DNA of 16,747 bases, from contig CAIYNT010000271.1 in assembly GCA_903927605.1 (NCBI GenBank), positions 1 through 16,747 of the forward strand, written 5' to 3'. The position numbers were made by a program, and so were the translations under genes. Below, piece after piece: positions 15,026 through 16,747 of the stretch. Positions within the stretch are counted from its first letter, which is position 1. Each line of letters opens with the position of its first letter. The notes beneath the pieces are model-generated. The model was not told where the DNA came from and did not search any database. It worked only from the letters and a program-made list of their open reading frames with translations. Source of the DNA: an uncultured Holophagaceae bacterium. GTDB lineage: Bacteria; Acidobacteriota; Holophagae; Holophagales; Holophagaceae.

Positions 15026-15083
15026 CCTGGCAGCATGAGGTCCCATCGGCAGGAAGGACTGCCGACAGGGCCCAGTGGCCAGG
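15026..15083. repeat. Extended imperfect hairpin in the dehydratase leader
   Basis: A perfect seven-base stem (TCGGCAG 15046-15052 with CTGCCGA 15059-15065, six-base loop) is extended by CCC/GGG (15042-15044 with 15068-15070) and GG/CC (15039-15040 with 15072-15073). After an internal loop, CCTGGC/GCCAGG (15026-15031 with 15078-15083) closes the structure. No T-run follows on either strand, so it is not a normal terminator. On the minus strand it would lie about 180 bases before the dehydratase start codon. It does not match a riboswitch consensus that I know. Confidence 0.45.
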
Positions 15084-15262
15084 TGATAAAACATGCATTC
15101 TCAATCAATACCCCATGGTGTGTGAAACGTGTCAAAGGGTTGTGTAAAAAACCTGTGCTGATCGATGAAAGCCTTCATTGGACAACTCATAGCTAGGAAT
15201 AAAAGAGTGCGACAGGCTGGCTGTAAGTCAAGAAGTGTTAATGAAATTAATACGTTATAAAT

Positions 15263-15281
15263 GGCATGAATATTTCATACC
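15263..15281. promoter_or_regulatory. Operator-like inverted repeat
   Basis: The sequence GGcATGAA-TAT-TTCATaCC is an inverted repeat with seven of eight bases matching in each arm and a three-base centre, lying inside the AT-rich promoter segment. Its size and place suit a dimeric regulator, but no regulator gene is in the window and there is only one copy. Confidence 0.25.
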
Positions 15282-15491
15282 AGACACTTAAGCGACTGTA
15301 TGATCTATTGAGTTTAGAAATAGTTAACGATCGAGGTAATACCGGTAAGCCCCTGTATTGAAGGCATAAGATGCATTAGAATCAAAAATTCCCACCCCCG
15401 TCCGCAGGTATAGCCTCCACCGACCAAGCCACATCCTGATTTTTTAACCCCCCTCCCTCGTGCTGGGGGAAATGGGTTGGCCAAAGCGCCC

Positions 15492-16325
15492 ATGAAACTG
15501 CAATTAGAACTTGGGAGTTACGCTTCTCCCATGACCGCCTTCGATCCCTGGGACCCCTACCGTGATCTGCGCTTTGCGGGTACCCGGGAGTATCCCGATT
15601 ATGGGACCTGCTTCATCGCGGAGGGTCGAATCCTCGTCGAGGATCTGCTGGGGGCTGCGCGCGCCGGCCACATGAAGGTGATTTCCGTGGCGGCTACGAC
15701 CTCAGCCGCAAGGGAGATCAGGGACCATCTGCCTGTGGGCACGGAACTGCTGACAGCTGAGCCCTCGGCCCTATCGGAACTAGCGGGCTTTCCTTTCCAT
15801 CGTGGCCTCATGGCCTGTGCCCAGGTGCCCGCACCGCCTCCGACGGCCAGCCTGCGCGAGGCTCTGCATCTCCTGGTTCTACCACGCCTCTACGACAGCG
15901 AGAACCTCGGTCTGCTGCTGCGCAGCGCCGCCGCACTTGGCCTGGACGGAGTACTGGCAGGGCCGGGGCCCGGGCAGTGGACCCGGCGCACGGTGCGCGT
16001 CTCCATGGGTGCCGTATGGCGCATTCCAGTGTGGCGATTTGAAAATCCCTGGGGGTTCCTCGCGGACTGGAAGGCGGCAGTGCCGGGATCCGAAGTTACG
16101 GCCGCCGCACTCACTCCTGGGGCAGAGGATGCCCGGCGTTGGCATCCCCCGACCCGCAGTGCCCTGGTGATGGGCCCCGAGGACACCGGACTGGATGAGG
16201 CACAGCTCGCCCGTTGCGACCGGGCTGTGGCCATTCCCATGACCTCCGGCATGGACAGTCTCAACGTGGCTGCCGCCGGGGCGATCCTCATGTTTCGGAT
16301 GATGGAGAGTTCTGAGCCGACCTAG
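15492..16325 (+). CDS. SpoU/TrmH-family tRNA/rRNA 2'-O-methyltransferase
   Basis: With the ATG at 15492 the protein has 277 residues. A TTG at 15477 (GGGGGA upstream) and an ATG at 15531 are also possible starts, and the conserved part only begins around DPWDPYRDL. Residues about 17-105 form the substrate-binding N-terminal domain (FIAEGRILVEDLL, 41-53). Residues 120-270 are the knotted SPOUT catalytic domain: motif 1 SENLGLLLRSAAALG (136-150, with N138 and R144), motif 2 MGPEDTGL (227-234) and motif 3 IPMTSGMDSLNVAAAGAI (248-265), which bind SAM in the trefoil knot. It methylates a ribose 2'-OH of rRNA or tRNA; the target cannot be told. It does not belong to the polysaccharide pathway and marks the locus edge. 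Its TAG stop overlaps that of the facing gene. Confidence 0.92.
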   Translation: MKLQLELGSYASPMTAFDPWDPYRDLRFAGTREYPDYGTCFIAEGRILVEDLLGAARAGHMKVISVAATTSAAREIRDHLPVGTELLTAEPSALSELAGFPFHRGLMACAQVPAPPPTASLREALHLLVLPRLYDSENLGLLLRSAAALGLDGVLAGPGPGQWTRRTVRVSMGAVWRIPVWRFENPWGFLADWKAAVPGSEVTAAALTPGAEDARRWHPPTRSALVMGPEDTGLDEAQLARCDRAVAIPMTSGMDSLNVAAAGAILMFRMMESSEPT

Positions 16326-16747
16326 GGTTCCTGGCTGGCGGCGATATCCACAAGATGCAGGAGCTCGGTGACCACCTTGCGGCGCACCGTGTCCTGCTCA
16401 TAGCAGGCCGAAACCTTTTTCCTCGCTGTCCCAACATCGCCGGAGGCCTTGCCTCTGGCGATGAGCTCCCGGCAGCATGCGGGCATGGGCCCCCAGTTGC
16501 CGCATTCCACGAAGCGGTCGCTTAGGAAGATGAACTTGGGAATGGCCTCGCCACCGTTGGTGAGGAAGCGTATGAATACATCCGGATGCTGCTGCCGGCT
16601 GATGTAGCGGACCTCCAATCGGGGGGCGGCCTCGGCCATGCGTTGGAGCACAGGGGCATGGCGTACCACGTCACCGCACCAGTCTTCAGCGATGGCAACC
16701 ACGTGGATGTGGTCTTCCCCCAACCTTGGGACCAACTGAAAAGTTCG
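16322..16747 (-). CDS. Thioredoxin-fold family protein, 5' end outside the window
   Basis: The frame stays open to the window edge, so the start lies beyond it; 141 residues are visible. The first visible part reads HIHVVAIAEDWCGDVVRHAP, a thioredoxin-like strand followed by the active-site position. The motif is C-G-D-V, where classical thioredoxins have CxxC, so the resolving cysteine is missing. A cis-proline-like EAIPKFIFL segment follows. Such proteins (the bacterial thioredoxin-like group with a WCGD motif) are cytoplasmic and of poorly known function; a simple disulfide reductase role is unlikely with one cysteine. Other cysteines occur later (GPMPACCREL), one pair adjacent. It faces the RNA methyltransferase, and the two TAG stops share the four-base palindrome CTAG. 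Confidence 0.8.
   Translation of the reverse strand, partial: RTFQLVPRLGEDHIHVVAIAEDWCGDVVRHAPVLQRMAEAAPRLEVRYISRQQHPDVFIRFLTNGGEAIPKFIFLSDRFVECGNWGPMPACCRELIARGKASGDVGTARKKVSACYEQDTVRRKVVTELLHLVDIAASQEP

Larger units (their letters stand above)
14846..15491. promoter_or_regulatory. Long intergenic region: structured leader and AT-rich promoter segment
   Basis: No gene is supported in this 646-base stretch between the leftward dehydratase and the rightward RNA methyltransferase. The left part (to about 15095) is GC-rich and contains an extended hairpin listed separately; if the dehydratase promoter lies further right, this part is a long 5' leader. The part from about 15100 to 15400 is strongly AT-rich and is the likely place for promoters in both directions, although no clear -35/-10 pair stands out. 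An imperfect 19-base inverted repeat lies at 15263-15281. I did not find a JUMPstart/ops element. Confidence 0.45.

Noticed and set aside
15042..15070. SRP (4.5S) RNA apical loop
   Set aside because: A GGAAGGA string in the loop recalls it, but the flanking conserved bases of the SRP RNA are absent.
14829..15104. 91-codon open frame upstream of the dehydratase
   Set aside because: TTG start without a clear ribosome binding site, no domain, and it covers the extended hairpin; an RNA leader explains the stretch better.
14846..15491. JUMPstart/ops element, c-di-GMP (GEMM) or cobalamin riboswitch
   Set aside because: I looked for GGCGGTAG, the GEMM core and the B12 box on both strands and found no convincing match.
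1..16747. CRISPR array, tRNA or rRNA genes
   Set aside because: No regularly spaced repeats, no cloverleaf with a TTCGAATCC-type arm in place, and no rRNA-like sequence seen by eye.

Overview
The window is a slice of a surface-polysaccharide (O-antigen, capsule or exopolysaccharide) biosynthesis and decoration locus in a GC-rich Gram-negative bacterium. A lipobox lipoprotein, a membrane-anchored FlaA1/WbpM-type sugar-nucleotide dehydratase and several small-molecule transferases point to a Gram-negative envelope. Gene style and composition would fit Acidobacteriota (Holophaga/Geothrix-like) or a deltaproteobacterium-like lineage. That placement is a guess from general style, because there is no rRNA, tRNA or marker gene here. 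No mobile element, CRISPR array or phage gene was seen.

Layout, left to right. Positions 1-274 hold no gene I can support. Positions 275-3261, minus strand: a glycosyltransferase/polysaccharide-deacetylase fusion and, upstream of it, a NeuD/PglD-like sugar O- or N-acyltransferase. Positions 3479-5186, plus strand: a possible 17-codon leader peptide overlapping an ATP-grasp ligase, which overlaps a HAD phosphatase by one base. Positions 5234-12618, minus strand: a run transcribed leftward in the order acyl carrier protein, AMP-forming acyl ligase, asparagine-synthetase-type amidotransferase, NAD-synthase-type amidating enzyme, a lipoprotein of unknown function, a PrmC/HemK-like methyltransferase and, after a 130-base gap, a left-handed beta-helix acyltransferase. 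Positions 12773-14845, minus strand: a full-length FlaA1-like nucleotide-sugar 4,6-dehydratase. Positions 14846-15491: a long non-coding stretch with an extended hairpin and an AT-rich promoter-like segment. The right end (15492-16747) holds ordinary housekeeping-type genes: a SpoU/TrmH RNA methyltransferase and the 3' part of a thioredoxin-fold gene, placed tail to tail. The polysaccharide locus therefore seems to end near 15 kb and to continue beyond the left edge.

How the genes may work together (inference). The dehydratase makes a 4-keto-6-deoxy nucleotide sugar, usually the precursor of an amino sugar. The ligase and carrier protein activate an acyl or aminoacyl group, and one of the two beta-helix acyltransferases could place it on the sugar. 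The amidotransferase could turn a uronate or other carboxylate into a carboxamide. The PrmC-like enzyme belongs to a family whose known chemistry is N-methylation of a carboxamide. The ATP-grasp and HAD enzymes form a second ligase/phosphatase pair. The fusion protein would transfer a sugar and deacetylate it. No flippase, polymerase or priming phosphoglycosyl transferase lies in the window, so the pathway is incomplete here. The least conventional part is the six-gene ACP-ligase-AsnB-NadE-lipoprotein-PrmC unit.
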